Counted from the first letter of the stretch, positions 37,436 through 47,395 are shown. The stretch is DNA of 64,000 nucleotides from Pantoea coffeiphila (GCF_016909495.1 NZ_JAFBFW010000004.1:496001-560000), one strand, 5' to 3'. Notes: a model not told the origin generated them from the letters alone. Made by a program: numbers and translations.

Positions 37436-38707
37436 ATGACGAGTGATTACTCACCAGAAACTTCTGTTTTTTCCCGTCAGCAACGGCGCTGCCACCTCAT
37501 TTTAATGCTTTGTCTTCCTGAACCTGACGTTACGCTGGACATTTACTGCCAGCTGAACGGAGTAGAAGACGCGGTAGCCCGGCAAGATATAGCGGAGGTT
37601 ACGCTGGAGATCCAGCGTTATCACCAGCTGATTATCGAACAGGATCAACAGGGGTCACTACGGCTGATCGGCGCACAGCTAAATCAGCGCCTGTGTCTGC
37701 TGCACGGTTTACGCCGTGCACTGCGGCTATCGCCTGATTTTGTCTGCCACTATTTCACCCCGAGGATCAAAAACCACCTGCAGCGTAACAAGGTCAGCAA
37801 GGCGCTGTATGATGAGCATAATTTACAGGCGCTGATCCAGCACTGTTCCCGGCAGCTTATGCGGGATTTCAACGCGCGCGACCGCCACTTTTTGCAGATA
37901 TACCTGCAGTACTCCCTCGCCCATGACTGCCTGGTGGACTTTAACCCTGAACAGACAAGCTGGCTGAGTGCCAAAACGGAATACGTACTGGCGCAGGAGA
38001 TCCTTCGCTGCTGGCATCGGCAGGGTTATCAGCAAACCTCGGCGGATGATGCCATCCCGCTGGCGCTATTGTTTAGCCAGCTGCACATCCCCAGCATCAG
38101 CCAGCCGATTGGGGACTATGAAACCCGGCTACTGCTGGCGATTCAACAGCTTATTCTACGTTTTCAGCAGCTATCGGGTATGCAGTTCAGCTGCCATGAT
38201 GAACTCTGTGCCCAGCTGTTCAGCCATCTGGCGCAGGCGCTGGAGCGTGTACGGTTCACTGTTGGCATCGATCACAGCCTGGTGGAAGACGTGGCGCGTC
38301 AGTATCCGCGCCTGCTGCGAACGACCCGTGCCGCCCTGGTTGAGTTCGAACAACAATTCTCGCTGCGATTTTCTGAAGAAGAGCTGGGGCTGACGGCGAT
38401 TATCTTTGGTGCCTGGCTGATGCAGGAGAACGCCCTGCAGGAAAAGCAGGTCCTGCTGCTGACCGGTTATGACCAGGAACTCGAACGCTGCGTTGAGCAG
38501 CAGCTGCGTGAGCTAACGCTGCTGCCGTTGAATATCAAATACCTGACGGTTGACGATTATCAGCGTAACAGTGCACCAAAGGGAATTTCTCTGGTGATCA
38601 CTCCCTATGTCACCACCCTGCCGCTGTTCTCGCCGCCGCTGATCCACGCAGAGCTGCCGCTGGGCGAGCACCAGCAGCGCAGCATCCGTGCGCTGCTGGA
38701 ATCCTGA
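37436..38707 (+). CDS. csiE: Stationary-phase inducible protein CsiE
   Basis: A 423-aa protein similar throughout to E. coli CsiE (426 aa). It resembles BglG-type antiterminators: an N-terminal HTH-like part and two PRD-like helical regions (about residues 170-270 and 280-380), with LTAIIFGAWLMQENALQEKQ and EQQLRELTLLPLNIKYL strongly conserved. Function is unknown; in E. coli it is sigmaS- and cAMP-CRP-dependent. The ATG at 37436 follows CGGGAG; a GTG two codons earlier is possible. Its stop codon abuts the stop of the convergent hcaT with no spacer. Confidence 0.92.
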   Translation: MTSDYSPETSVFSRQQRRCHLILMLCLPEPDVTLDIYCQLNGVEDAVARQDIAEVTLEIQRYHQLIIEQDQQGSLRLIGAQLNQRLCLLHGLRRALRLSPDFVCHYFTPRIKNHLQRNKVSKALYDEHNLQALIQHCSRQLMRDFNARDRHFLQIYLQYSLAHDCLVDFNPEQTSWLSAKTEYVLAQEILRCWHRQGYQQTSADDAIPLALLFSQLHIPSISQPIGDYETRLLLAIQQLILRFQQLSGMQFSCHDELCAQLFSHLAQALERVRFTVGIDHSLVEDVARQYPRLLRTTRAALVEFEQQFSLRFSEEELGLTAIIFGAWLMQENALQEKQVLLLTGYDQELERCVEQQLRELTLLPLNIKYLTVDDYQRNSAPKGISLVITPYVTTLPLFSPPLIHAELPLGEHQQRSIRALLES

Positions 38708-39844
38708 CTAACGGATCGTTGGCCGCAGGAACAGAGCCGGCACCACCAGCAGCGCCATCACCCAGAAGACCCCGCCGTGCAGATGCTGGAATAACACGCC
38801 GCAGACCATGGTCATAATCGCAATGCCGCCGCCCATCGCCAGCGCTGAGTAAAGAGATTGCAAACGAATAACCTCCGATCCCTCACGGGAAGCAATAAAG
38901 CGCATTGCCGCCAGATGACAAACGGTGAAACTGCCGCAGTGAAGGATCTGCGCCACAATCAGCCAGCCCAGATCGGTGGTGGCTGCCATCAGGCTCCAGC
39001 GAACAATCGCCGCAATGCCGGAGAGCAGCAGCAGATCGCGGGCGCGCCAGCGGCGAAACAGCCGGTTGCTGGAGGCAAAAATGACAATCTCAGCCACGAC
39101 GCCCAGCGACCACAAATAACCCACGACGCTGGCCGAATAGCCCGCCTGCTGCCAGTAGATCGCGCTAAAGCCATAATAGGCCGCATGCGCTCCCTGCATC
39201 AGCGTCACGCACAGCATAAAGCGCCAGACGGCATTCTCTCGCAGCATCTGCAGCCACACCTGCCAGCCAGCGTGGCTGCCCTGCTTCGAGGTGCCCTGCG
39301 GCATCACTGCCGGACGCAGCAGCATCCCGGCCAGCATCGCGCCGCAGCCTGCACACAGCAGCATCAGAATCGCCTGGTAAGAGAATTGATTGACCAGTAC
39401 ACCGGTCAATGCCGAGCTGATAACAAACGCCAGCGATCCCCACAGCCGTACCGGTCCGTAGGGCAGCGCGATTTGCCGCTGCCAGGTGGCAGCCAGCGCA
39501 TCGCTCAGCGGCACCAGCGGTGAGAACACAAGGTTAAAGCCCACCATCACGAAAAGCAGCCAGAGCCACTGCGAGCCGAAGCAGAATCCCAGGGCGAACA
39601 GCAGGGTAATCAGCGCCAGCAGGCGCAGCGCATTGACCAGCTGGGAAGGATTGGTGACGCGGGAGGCAATCAACAGGCTGCCGGTAAAGCGAGCGATCAT
39701 GCCGCAGCCAAGCAGCAGACCGATCTGCTCAGGCTTCATGCCGCTGCCCTCAAGCCAGACGCCCCAAAATGGCAGGTAGATGCCGTAGGCAAAGAAATAA
39801 GTGAAGTAGCCCAGCCCCAGCCAGTACGTCGATCGTATCGTCAT
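38708..39844 (-). CDS. hcaT: HcaT-type MFS transporter (3-phenylpropionate permease family)
   Basis: A 378-aa inner-membrane permease with about 12 hydrophobic helices, of the LacY-related PPP transporter family. The N-terminal YFTYFFAYGIYLPFWGVWLE is characteristic. In E. coli it is thought to carry 3-phenylpropionate, but the hca catabolic genes that adjoin it there are absent here, where glyA follows. The substrate is therefore uncertain. It ends back to back with csiE. Confidence 0.88.
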   Translation of the reverse strand: MTIRSTYWLGLGYFTYFFAYGIYLPFWGVWLEGSGMKPEQIGLLLGCGMIARFTGSLLIASRVTNPSQLVNALRLLALITLLFALGFCFGSQWLWLLFVMVGFNLVFSPLVPLSDALAATWQRQIALPYGPVRLWGSLAFVISSALTGVLVNQFSYQAILMLLCAGCGAMLAGMLLRPAVMPQGTSKQGSHAGWQVWLQMLRENAVWRFMLCVTLMQGAHAAYYGFSAIYWQQAGYSASVVGYLWSLGVVAEIVIFASSNRLFRRWRARDLLLLSGIAAIVRWSLMAATTDLGWLIVAQILHCGSFTVCHLAAMRFIASREGSEVIRLQSLYSALAMGGGIAIMTMVCGVLFQHLHGGVFWVMALLVVPALFLRPTIR

Positions 39845-39896
39845 GTTCCATCCGACAGAGTAAGTTTCGGCGGTACTCTACACCGTGCGGACAGAT

Positions 39897-39929
39897 AAAA
39901 AAATAACGGGACACAAAGTGCCCCGTTAT
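39897..39929 (-). terminator. glyA terminator
   Basis: Minus strand ATAACGGGGCAC / GTGTCCCGTTAT (one mismatch) followed by a seven-T run, about 40 nt past the glyA stop. Confidence 0.9.
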
Positions 39930-39966
39930 CTGTGCAACGGCTCGCAGTAAAGGAGCTGTTAGCGAA

Positions 39967-41220
39967 TTATGCGTATACCGGGAAGCGGGCGCAGATATCC
40001 AGAACCTGCTTCTTCACGCGCTCGCTCACGCCTTCGTCATTGATATTGTCAAGAATATCGCTGATCCAGCCAGCCAGCTCGCGCACTTCAGCTTCTTTGA
40101 AACCACGACGGGTTACAGCTGGAGAACCGATGCGGATACCGGAAGTCACGAACGGGCTCTTCGGATCGTTAGGCACGCTGTTTTTGTTGACGGTGATGTT
40201 AGCACGGCCCAGAGCGGCGTCGGCTTCTTTACCGGTCAGGTTTTTGTCAACCAGGTCCAGCAGGAACAGGTGGTTATGGGTGCCGCCGGAAACTACGTTG
40301 TAGCCACGCTCCAGGAACACTTCAACCATCGCTCGTGCGTTTTTAGCAACCTGCTGCTGGTAGGTTTTGAACTCTGGCTCCATCGCTTCTTTGAACGCCA
40401 CCGCTTTACCAGCGATAACGTGCATCAGAGGGCCGCCCTGGCCGCCAGGGAATACCGCTGAGTTCAGTTTCTTATACAGATCTTCGTCACCGCCCTGAGC
40501 CAGGATCAGACCACCACGAGGACCCGCAAGGGTTTTATGGGTAGTCGAGGTCACGATGTGTGCGTGTGGAACCGGGTTAGGGTAAACGTCAGCAGCGATC
40601 AGGCCAGCAACGTGGGCCATATCGACGAACAGGTATGCGCCAACGCTGTCAGCGATTTCACGCATTTTAGCCCAGTCACACACGCCAGAGTATGCGGAGA
40701 AGCCGCCTACGATCATTTTCGGCTGGTGCTGTTTAGCCAGTTCGGCCAGCTCGTTGTAGTCGATTTTGCCGGTTTCATCGATACCGTAAGGAATGACTTT
40801 ATACAGTTTGCCGGACAGGTTAACCGGGGAACCGTGGGTCAGGTGACCACCGTGTGCCAGGTTCATACCCAGAATGGTATCGCCCGGCTGCAGCAGCGCG
40901 GTGTAAACCGCGAAGTTCGCCTGTGAACCGGAATGCGGCTGCACGTTGGCATAGTCGGCACCAAACAGCGCTTTAGCACGGTCGATAGCCAGCTGCTCAA
41001 CGATATCCACGTACTCACAGCCACCGTAGTAGCGTTTACCCGGATACCCTTCGGCATATTTGTTAGTCAGCTGGGACCCCTGAGCCTGCATTACACGTGG
41101 GCTGGTATAGTTTTCTGAAGCAATCAGCTCGATGTGCTCTTCCTGACGCACTTTCTCCTGCTCCATCGCCTGCCATAAATCGGCATCGTAATCGGCAATG
41201 TTCATATCACGCTTTAACAT
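39967..41220 (-). CDS. glyA: Serine hydroxymethyltransferase
   Basis: PLP enzyme interconverting serine and glycine with tetrahydrofolate, the main source of one-carbon units. The 417-aa length equals E. coli. The PLP lysine lies in [14 protein letters not shown] (near residue 229); [13 protein letters not shown] and HGGHLTHGS are intact. The ATG at 41220 opens the conserved [12 protein letters not shown]; in-frame codons further upstream lack similarity. The 319-bp divergent region to hmp carries a PurR-type box and a perfect palindrome in the glyA leader. Confidence 0.98.
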   Translation of the reverse strand: MLKRDMNIADYDADLWQAMEQEKVRQEEHIELIASENYTSPRVMQAQGSQLTNKYAEGYPGKRYYGGCEYVDIVEQLAIDRAKALFGADYANVQPHSGSQANFAVYTALLQPGDTILGMNLAHGGHLTHGSPVNLSGKLYKVIPYGIDETGKIDYNELAELAKQHQPKMIVGGFSAYSGVCDWAKMREIADSVGAYLFVDMAHVAGLIAADVYPNPVPHAHIVTSTTHKTLAGPRGGLILAQGGDEDLYKKLNSAVFPGGQGGPLMHVIAGKAVAFKEAMEPEFKTYQQQVAKNARAMVEVFLERGYNVVSGGTHNHLFLLDLVDKNLTGKEADAALGRANITVNKNSVPNDPKSPFVTSGIRIGSPAVTRRGFKEAEVRELAGWISDILDNINDEGVSERVKKQVLDICARFPVYA

Positions 41221-41272
41221 CTGCATCTCCTGACTCAACTGACTTTTAATAAGGAACTTCGGGGTGTTGGGC

Positions 41273-41288
41273 AACAGTTTAAACTGTT
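41273..41288. promoter_or_regulatory. Perfect 16-bp palindrome in the glyA leader
   Basis: AACAGTTTAAACTGTT is fully self-complementary. It sits about 55 bp before the glyA ATG, downstream of the PurR box. It could be a regulator site or a leader hairpin, but no known consensus is matched. Confidence 0.45.
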
Positions 41289-41323
41289 ACCCAGCCGTTG
41301 AATAGCGCCATGACCGCCTTTTT

Positions 41324-41339
41324 GCGCAAACGATTGGCT
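41324..41339 (-). promoter_or_regulatory. PurR-type box upstream of glyA
   Basis: On the plus strand GCGCAAACGATTGGCT matches the PurR core (GCAA..CG.TT) with one broken arm position. It is about 105 bp before the glyA start. PurR repression of glyA is established in E. coli. Confidence 0.65.
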
Positions 41340-41496
41340 TCAGAGCCAGCAAGGCTTAGATATCATTTTTGCAAGCAGTTGGTTACGGAGTTTTGCTCAT
41401 TATCAACTTGCAGCTTGTTCATCAAACCCACGCCATCAGCACGGATAAACAACCCTGATTCTTGAGTGGGTATTTACAATGCAATCTCTCGGCAAT

Positions 41497-41519
41497 TAAA
41501 TGCATTTGAAATACACGTT
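41497..41519 (+). promoter_or_regulatory. NsrR-type nitric oxide operator upstream of hmp
   Basis: The inverted repeat AAATGCATTT-g-AAATACACGTT fits the NsrR 11-1-11 consensus (AA.ATGCATTT.AAATGCAT.TT) with few mismatches and lies about 20 bp before the hmp start. NsrR repression of hmp is well established in enterobacteria. Confidence 0.7.
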
Positions 41520-41539
41520 ATAAGATCAGGGAGTTCACT

Positions 41540-42721
41540 ATGCTAGATAGCCAAACCATTGCCATCGTCAAATCCACCATTCCCGCCATTCTTGAACTCG
41601 GACCAAGCCTGACGGCCCACTTTTACGATCGTATGTTCAGCCATAATCCCGAACTGAAAGATATTTTTAATATGAGCAATCAGCGCAACGGCCACCAGCG
41701 GGAAGCGCTGTTTAATGCCGTCTGCGCCTATGCCAGCAATATCGATAATCTGGCGGCGCTTGGCCCCGCCGTGGAAAAAATAGCCCAAAAGCATACCAGT
41801 TTTGCCATTCGGCCCGATCAGTACAACATTGTCGGTACGCACTTGCTGGCCAGCATTGATGAAATGCTGCATCCGGGTGAAGAGGTTCTTGAGGCCTGGG
41901 GCAAAGCCTATGGCGTGCTGGCCGGAATTTTCGTGCAGCGTGAAGAGCAGATTTATGAGCTTTCCGAGCAGAAACCCGGTGGCTGGAGGGGAACGCGAGA
42001 ATTCGTCATCAGCGAAATCACCCCACAAAGCGCGGTAATCAAAAGTTTTGTGCTGACCCCGGCCGACGGCCAGCCTGTCGCGAGCTATCGCGCGGGGCAG
42101 TATCTCGCCTTGTGGGTGGACGATCCTTCATTTGAAAACAAAGAAATTCGTCAGTATTCACTTACCCGCTCTCCCAACGGTAAAAACTATCGCCTTGCCA
42201 TACGCCATGAAGAGGGCGGAACGATGTCCAGCTGGCTGCATCAGCAGAAAGTGGGCACGCATCTGCGCGTTGCTCCTCCGGCCGGAGATTTCTTCCTCGA
42301 CGTGAAGCCGGAAACACCGGTTACGCTGATTTCTGCAGGCGTTGGGCTAACGCCTATGCTGGCGATGCTGCATCAGCTGGCGGAGAGCCGACATCCGTCG
42401 ACGGTGCAGTGGTTTCACGCCGCCGATAACGGCAGCACGCACGCCTTTGCGAAAGAGGTCACGGAAACCGGAGCGCACCTGCCGCGATTTACGCAGCATA
42501 TCTGGTACAGTCATCCCACAGCTCAGGATAAAGAGAAGTTCAACACGCACGGACTTATCAACCTGTCACCGCTGGAGTCCATGCTCAGCGATCCGGCCAT
42601 GCAATATTATTTATGTGGGCCGGTAGGCTTTATGGAAGCGGTTGAGCAGCAGCTACAACAGTTGGGCTTTTCGCACGATCGTATTCATTATGAAGTTTTT
42701 GGCCCGCACAAAGCGCTGTAA
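41540..42721 (+). CDS. hmp: Flavohemoglobin, nitric oxide dioxygenase
   Basis: Detoxifies NO to nitrate with O2 and NADH. The 393-aa protein (396 in E. coli) has an N-terminal globin domain with proximal His85 (KHTSFAI) and the distal Tyr region AHFYDRMF. An FAD-binding ferredoxin-reductase domain ([10 protein letters not shown] near residue 205) and an NAD-binding domain ([24 protein letters not shown]) follow. The ribosome site GGGAG precedes the ATG. Divergent from glyA, as in E. coli, with an NsrR-type site in the promoter. Confidence 0.97.
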   Translation: MLDSQTIAIVKSTIPAILELGPSLTAHFYDRMFSHNPELKDIFNMSNQRNGHQREALFNAVCAYASNIDNLAALGPAVEKIAQKHTSFAIRPDQYNIVGTHLLASIDEMLHPGEEVLEAWGKAYGVLAGIFVQREEQIYELSEQKPGGWRGTREFVISEITPQSAVIKSFVLTPADGQPVASYRAGQYLALWVDDPSFENKEIRQYSLTRSPNGKNYRLAIRHEEGGTMSSWLHQQKVGTHLRVAPPAGDFFLDVKPETPVTLISAGVGLTPMLAMLHQLAESRHPSTVQWFHAADNGSTHAFAKEVTETGAHLPRFTQHIWYSHPTAQDKEKFNTHGLINLSPLESMLSDPAMQYYLCGPVGFMEAVEQQLQQLGFSHDRIHYEVFGPHKAL

Positions 42722-42756
42722 CCAACCCTTCTGCCGATCGTGTCGCCAGAAATGAG

Positions 42757-42780
42757 CAGGGCCTGAATATTCAGGCCCTG
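42757..42780. terminator. Bidirectional terminator between hmp and glnB
   Basis: A perfect 24-bp palindrome with 12-bp arms CAGGGCCTGAAT / ATTCAGGCCCTG, 36 nt past the hmp stop and 23 nt past the glnB stop. T runs are short. Confidence 0.75.
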
Positions 42781-42802
42781 TTACGCAAGTGAACGACAGC
42801 GA

Positions 42803-43150
<348 letters not shown>

Positions 43151-43278
43151 TTATTTTTCCCTCCGGTAACGGACGGGTAATCAACGATTAACTTCACCGG
43201 ACAGGTCACGCGGCGCGGTCTGTCTCTTTTTTCAGGCAGCTAAACTACCATAATTGATAGTGAAAACGGCACTGAAAA

Positions 43279-44613
43279 TTATTCTTTAAAATCGCCAGCG
43301 TCCAGTTCATGTCGCGACAACAGTTTATAAAACTCGGTGCGATTGCGCCCCGCCATTCGGGCGGCATTCGTGACATTTCCTTTGGTCATCTGCAGCAGCT
43401 TGCGCAGGTAGTTAAGCTCGAACTGATTACGCGCCTCCGCAAATGTGGGCAGTGCGGTATTTTCTCCGGCCAGCGCCTGCTCGACCAGCGCGTCGCCGAT
43501 GACCGGTGCCGAGGTCAGCGCCACACACTGTTCAATCACATTCACCAGCTGGCGCACATTCCCCGGCCAGCTGGCGGCCATCAGGCGATGCATTGCGTCG
43601 CTGGAGAAGCTGCGGACAAACGGTTTGTGCCGCGCGGCCGACTGCTTCAGCAAATGATTGGCCAGCAGCGGAATATCCTCGGCTCGCTCATGCAGTGCGG
43701 GGATTTTCAAATTGACCACGTTTAAACGATAGAACAAATCTTCGCGAAACTCTTTTTTCTCCATCGCTTTTGGCAGATCGCGATGGGTGGCGGAGATAAT
43801 ACGTACGTCGATATCCAAATCGCGATTGCTGCCCAGCGGGCGCACTTTGCGCTCCTGCAGCACGCGCAGCAGTTTGACCTGCAGCGCCTGCGGCATATCG
43901 CCAATTTCATCGAGGAACAGCGTTCCCCCTTCCGCGGCCTGGAACAGCCCTTCCCGGCTGCTCACCGCCCCGGTAAAAGCCCCTTTCGCATGGCCAAACA
44001 GCTCGGACTCCAGCAGTTGCTCCGGCAAGGCACCGCAGTTAATCGCAATAAACGCTTTGCCCGCACGCGGGCTGGCCGCATGGATCGCCTGCGCCAGGAT
44101 CTCTTTTCCGGTTCCGCTCTGGCCGTTAATCAGCACGCTGACGTCGGAATGCGCCACCATCCGCGCCTGCTCCAGCAGACGCAGCATCAGCGGGCTGCGG
44201 GTGACAATATTTTCGCTCCACGACTCGTCCGTCGTTGGCATCCGATGCGCCAGCGCCTCATCAATGGCTTTATATAGCGCATCGCGATCCACCGGCTTGG
44301 TCAGGAAGCTGAACACACCCTGTTGCGTAGCGGCAACGGCATCGGGGATAGAACCGTGAGCGGTAAGAATGATAACCGGCATGCCGGGATGACGTTTCTG
44401 GATTTCGGCAAACAGCGCCATTCCGTCCATTTCATCCATGCGCAGATCGCTAATCGCCAGATCGATAGTTTCGCGGTCCAGCACCCGCAGCGCTTCCGGG
44501 CCACTTTCGGCGGTAGTGACGGCAAAACCTTCACTGCTGAGGCGCATACCGAGGAGTTTAAGCAGGCTGGGGTCGTCATCCACCAGCAGCAGCCGGGCTG
44601 ATTTTTTTATCAT
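43279..44613 (-). CDS. glrR: Response regulator GlrR (QseF), sigma54 activator
   Basis: NtrC-type activator that with GlrK switches on the small RNA gene glmY from a sigma54 promoter. The 444-aa protein has a receiver domain with phospho-acceptor Asp56 (AISDLRMDEMDG), an AAA+ domain with GQSGTGKE Walker A and the sigma54-contact loop GAFTGA, and a Fis-type HTH (VTNAARMAGRNRTEFYKLL). Its start overlaps the qseG stop by 4 nt (ATGA). Three matching TGTC-N10-GACA-type sites lie upstream of glmY in this window. Confidence 0.97.
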   Translation of the reverse strand: MIKKSARLLLVDDDPSLLKLLGMRLSSEGFAVTTAESGPEALRVLDRETIDLAISDLRMDEMDGMALFAEIQKRHPGMPVIILTAHGSIPDAVAATQQGVFSFLTKPVDRDALYKAIDEALAHRMPTTDESWSENIVTRSPLMLRLLEQARMVAHSDVSVLINGQSGTGKEILAQAIHAASPRAGKAFIAINCGALPEQLLESELFGHAKGAFTGAVSSREGLFQAAEGGTLFLDEIGDMPQALQVKLLRVLQERKVRPLGSNRDLDIDVRIISATHRDLPKAMEKKEFREDLFYRLNVVNLKIPALHERAEDIPLLANHLLKQSAARHKPFVRSFSSDAMHRLMAASWPGNVRQLVNVIEQCVALTSAPVIGDALVEQALAGENTALPTFAEARNQFELNYLRKLLQMTKGNVTNAARMAGRNRTEFYKLLSRHELDAGDFKE

Positions 44614-45350
44614 GGCGTTGCATCATCCTCTGATTTATTGCCGGACGATGTTGCGTCGTCCGGTGCGGATTTATCCGCCGCGTGGCTGCTGTCGGTCGCA
44701 TCAGGCGAGCGGCGTGATGAAAGCTGGCGCTCGATGTCGGTCAGGGAATCCAGCTTGCGTCGGGTCACCGCCAGTTCCTGATTCAGCGCGATGTCCTGCT
44801 GGCGCAGCGCATCAAGCTGCGCATCGCTGGTCTGTTGCAGCGTCGCGTAGCGCGTGCGCTCTGCGGATAGTTGCAGCAGCGATCCCTGCCCTTCCCGCCA
44901 CAGGGTCAGTAACGGGCGTACGGCAGTGGGGTAGTCGTAGCTGTAATCATCAAGCCGCTGCAAATACTGGCGGCGTTCCATGGGCGTGACGTTACCGTTG
45001 CTGAGCAGTACGGCCTGTTTAAACCGGCTCTGCCAGTTATCCGCCGGCCAGCGGCGCGCTTCGGCGCGAGCTTCGGCAGGCGACAGGCGCAGGGCACAGT
45101 CCATCGTTCGCAGCCAGTAGAGCGGGTTGTTGACCACCTGCGCGGTGTTAAAGGCCCAGATCTGGCCGCAGGAGACCGCCTGGAAATCCACAACGCGGCG
45201 TTCAGAATCGCTGAAGGAATCATGCGTCAGATTGCTGTTCTTCTCCGGCGCCTGGCTACAGCCAGATATCAGTGGGATCAGCAGTGACACCGCAGCGAGT
45301 TTGCCGGTTCGATCCAGAGACAACAGAGCAGATAAAGGTGAAAAACGCAT
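44610..45350 (-). CDS. qseG: QseG, outer membrane lipoprotein of the GlrKR system
   Basis: A 246-aa lipoprotein. The signal peptide ends in LLIPLISGC, giving Cys31. The C-terminal third contains a coiled-coil heptad pattern (about residues 160-215, LQQTSDAQLDALRQQDIALNQ) and an acidic, low-complexity tail. In E. coli QseG contacts GlrK and stimulates its kinase activity. It sits between glrK (2-bp gap) and glrR (4-nt overlap), so the three are co-translated. Confidence 0.92.
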   Translation of the reverse strand: MRFSPLSALLSLDRTGKLAAVSLLIPLISGCSQAPEKNSNLTHDSFSDSERRVVDFQAVSCGQIWAFNTAQVVNNPLYWLRTMDCALRLSPAEARAEARRWPADNWQSRFKQAVLLSNGNVTPMERRQYLQRLDDYSYDYPTAVRPLLTLWREGQGSLLQLSAERTRYATLQQTSDAQLDALRQQDIALNQELAVTRRKLDSLTDIERQLSSRRSPDATDSSHAADKSAPDDATSSGNKSEDDATP

Positions 45351-45352
45351 GA

Positions 45353-46780
45353 CTAGTTATTCCCGGCGGTGGTATTTAATTCGATACGGAAGCAAACATC
45401 CGCTTCCTTGCTGTCAACCAGCTGTAAATCACCCTGTAAACGCTGCAGGCAGTCTTTTGCAATACTCAGCCCCAGCCCGCTGCCTTTCACGGCCCCCTTC
45501 CGCTGCATGTTGCCCTGGAAGAAAGGTTCAAAGATCATCGCCCGCTCTGCGGTCGGGATAGGCGTGCCGGTGTTGGCAACTTCAATAATTGCCCGGCCTC
45601 CCTGCTGGCGGCTGCGGACCCAGATACGGCCTGATTCTGCGCCGTAGTGTACAGCATTGGAATAAAGATTATCGATCGCCCGCAGTAACAATGTCGGCTC
45701 GGCACGACAGCTGGCGAGCTGAAGATCGACTTCGGTATGCATCATCTTAGCGCGAGCCGTCAGGTTGTGGCTGGCAACCAGCGTTTCAACCAGCGGCGCC
45801 AGCGGCACATCCTCAAGCGGCAGCGGGCCATCGGCTAACTTACGGTTGTAGTCCAGCAGCTGCTCAATCAGCGTTTGCAGGCGACGGCTGCTGTCATTGA
45901 GAATGCTGACGACTTCTTTCTGGTCAGCGGTTAAGGGACCCGCTATCTGATCGGCAAGCAGTTCCGTTCCTTCACGCATGCTGGCCAGCGGCGTTTTTAG
46001 CTCGTGAGAGATATGGCGCAGAAACTCATGCCGCTGGGACTCAAGCCAGGTCAGCCGCTCGCTCAACCACAATATGCGCTGCCCCAAAGAGCGAATTTCG
46101 CGCGGGCCTTTAAACATCAGGTTCTGTTCCAGCTGCTGCCCTTCACCCAGGCGATTAATCATCCGCTCGACGGCTTTCACCGGCCCGATAATCATGCGGG
46201 TAAACAACACCACCAGCCCGAGACTGAGCAGGAACAGCGTCAGCGCCTGCCAGCCAAAATACTGACCCCGATCGGCAATTTCACGCTGTAACTGTAGACC
46301 GCGCGAGAAGACCACTTCGCGGGTGGTTTGTACCAGTTCAGCGTTGGCGGAAGAAAACGCCTCCAGCTGATCGGCGGCGGCTTTTACCGGCGTGCTGTTG
46401 TCGCATTTTATCTGGCTCAGCTGAGTCAGGCTTTGACGCAGCGCCTGGTAAGTGCGGATGTCCGGCAGCACCGGTGCGTGGGCATCAAGCATTTGCGAAT
46501 AGCGGCTGTGCTGAGTTTGATAGAGCTTTTGCAGCATCGGGTTATCCAGTACACAGTACTGACGATAGCTGCGCTCCAGCTCCAGCGCGGTGCGCGCCAT
46601 CGCTTCACTGCGCCGCACATCGGTCAGGGTGGTGCGGTTAGTATCCGCAGCGCGATCGCTCAGCGCCGACAGGCTTTCCCAGGCCTGCCATGCCAGCACC
46701 AGCAGCGGTAATAACACCAGTAAAAACGCCATCAGCACCAGCTGACGCAGGGATCGTGGAAACAGACGCCATTTCTTCAC
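45353..46780 (-). CDS. glrK: Sensor histidine kinase GlrK (QseE)
   Basis: Membrane sensor kinase phosphorylating GlrR. The 475-aa protein has two membrane helices (about residues 10-32 and 176-196) flanking a helical periplasmic domain, a HAMP region, the H-box SHELKTPLASMREG with His259, and an ATPase domain (N box DNLYSNAVHYG, G box GSGLGLSIAKDCL). First gene of glrK-qseG-glrR. glmY lies just upstream in the same direction, as in E. coli. Confidence 0.97.
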   Translation of the reverse strand: MKKWRLFPRSLRQLVLMAFLLVLLPLLVLAWQAWESLSALSDRAADTNRTTLTDVRRSEAMARTALELERSYRQYCVLDNPMLQKLYQTQHSRYSQMLDAHAPVLPDIRTYQALRQSLTQLSQIKCDNSTPVKAAADQLEAFSSANAELVQTTREVVFSRGLQLQREIADRGQYFGWQALTLFLLSLGLVVLFTRMIIGPVKAVERMINRLGEGQQLEQNLMFKGPREIRSLGQRILWLSERLTWLESQRHEFLRHISHELKTPLASMREGTELLADQIAGPLTADQKEVVSILNDSSRRLQTLIEQLLDYNRKLADGPLPLEDVPLAPLVETLVASHNLTARAKMMHTEVDLQLASCRAEPTLLLRAIDNLYSNAVHYGAESGRIWVRSRQQGGRAIIEVANTGTPIPTAERAMIFEPFFQGNMQRKGAVKGSGLGLSIAKDCLQRLQGDLQLVDSKEADVCFRIELNTTAGNN

Positions 46781-46847
46781 GGAGAGATCTCTTGTTCAGG
46801 TTATCAGTGATGCTAGCGGAGAGTGGGCTGTGAGGAAAGTCAGGCGA

Positions 46848-46882
46848 CGAAATGAAAATGGCCGGTTCACTGAACCGGCCAT
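46848..46882 (-). terminator. glmY terminator
   Basis: Minus strand ATGGCCGGTTCA / TGAACCGGCCAT, a near-perfect 12-bp stem, followed by TTTCATTTCG. It ends the glmY RNA about 65 nt before the glrK start. Confidence 0.8.
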
Positions 46883-47077
46883 CGGGCGACGCTGCAGGTG
46901 AGCAGCGAGGCTGAATAGGTGGAGCCTAACTCAACGTTGCGTCCGATGTTTGATAACGTCACAGAGTGAACGATTATCGGTGGGGTGGACGACAGGCTCC
47001 GTTTTGTGCGTCATTCTGGGCGTTATGGGCACTTGACCGCTTGCGCAGGGCTGTCATAACCAGGTGAATGAGCCGCT
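46850..47077 (-). ncRNA. glmY: Small RNA GlmY
   Basis: Regulatory RNA that sequesters RapZ, protecting GlmZ and so raising glmS expression. The gene sits between glrK and purL, as in E. coli. The predicted 5' end AGCGGCTCATTCACC, the internal GCAACGTTGAGTTAGGCTCC and the CAGCCTCGCTGC segment match my recollection of E. coli GlmY. The RNA would be about 228 nt, longer than the roughly 184 nt known, so either the 3' end or the middle is expanded. It starts 12 bp from a consensus sigma54 promoter and ends in a terminator. Confidence 0.85.
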
Positions 47078-47089
47078 GAATAGATTATA

Positions 47090-47104
47090 GCAATCATCGT
47101 GCCA
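47090..47104 (-). promoter_or_regulatory. Sigma54 promoter of glmY overlapped by a sigma70 -10
   Basis: Minus strand TGGCAC-N5-TTGC is a perfect sigma54 -24/-12 element. It is followed directly by TATAAT, a perfect sigma70 -10 placed to give nearly the same start site. Overlapping sigma54 and sigma70 promoters at glmY are established in E. coli and relatives. Confidence 0.9.
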
Positions 47105-47202
47105 GTTTTTCAAATTATGTTTTAACTTATTATAAAATGGTGATTTTTTATGATGCCGTTCTCTTTTATTCGCGAGCGTTTTGACCAGCCGGTCTGGCTG
47201 AG

Positions 47203-47316
47203 TGTCGCTGAAAAGTAACACTTTTAGCGATGTGCGAATCGTGCCATTTAAATCAATGAGTTAAATGTCGCCGTTTGGAGACAGTGATTTGGGACGATTG
47301 TCGGGGAAATGCAACA
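47203..47316 (-). promoter_or_regulatory. Three GlrR activator sites upstream of glmY
   Basis: Sites of the form TGTC-N10-GACA lie at 47266-47283 (perfect), 47203-47220 and 47299-47316 (both TGTC-N10-AACA, one mismatch). They lie about 100-220 bp upstream of the sigma54 promoter, in the usual range for an NtrC-type activator. A+T-rich DNA between 47105 and 47160 could bind IHF. Confidence 0.75.
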
Positions 47317-47395
47317 GTGGGCTGGGGCCGCTGGTTTCGGGGCTGGCGTAGACGGGTTGTCCCTCGTTCACCGTAACGTCAGCAACGTGAATGAC

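Noticed and set aside
38708..39844. Phenylpropionate catabolic locus inferred from hcaT
   Set aside because: None of the hca dioxygenase or regulator genes is present next to it, so the pathway cannot be claimed.
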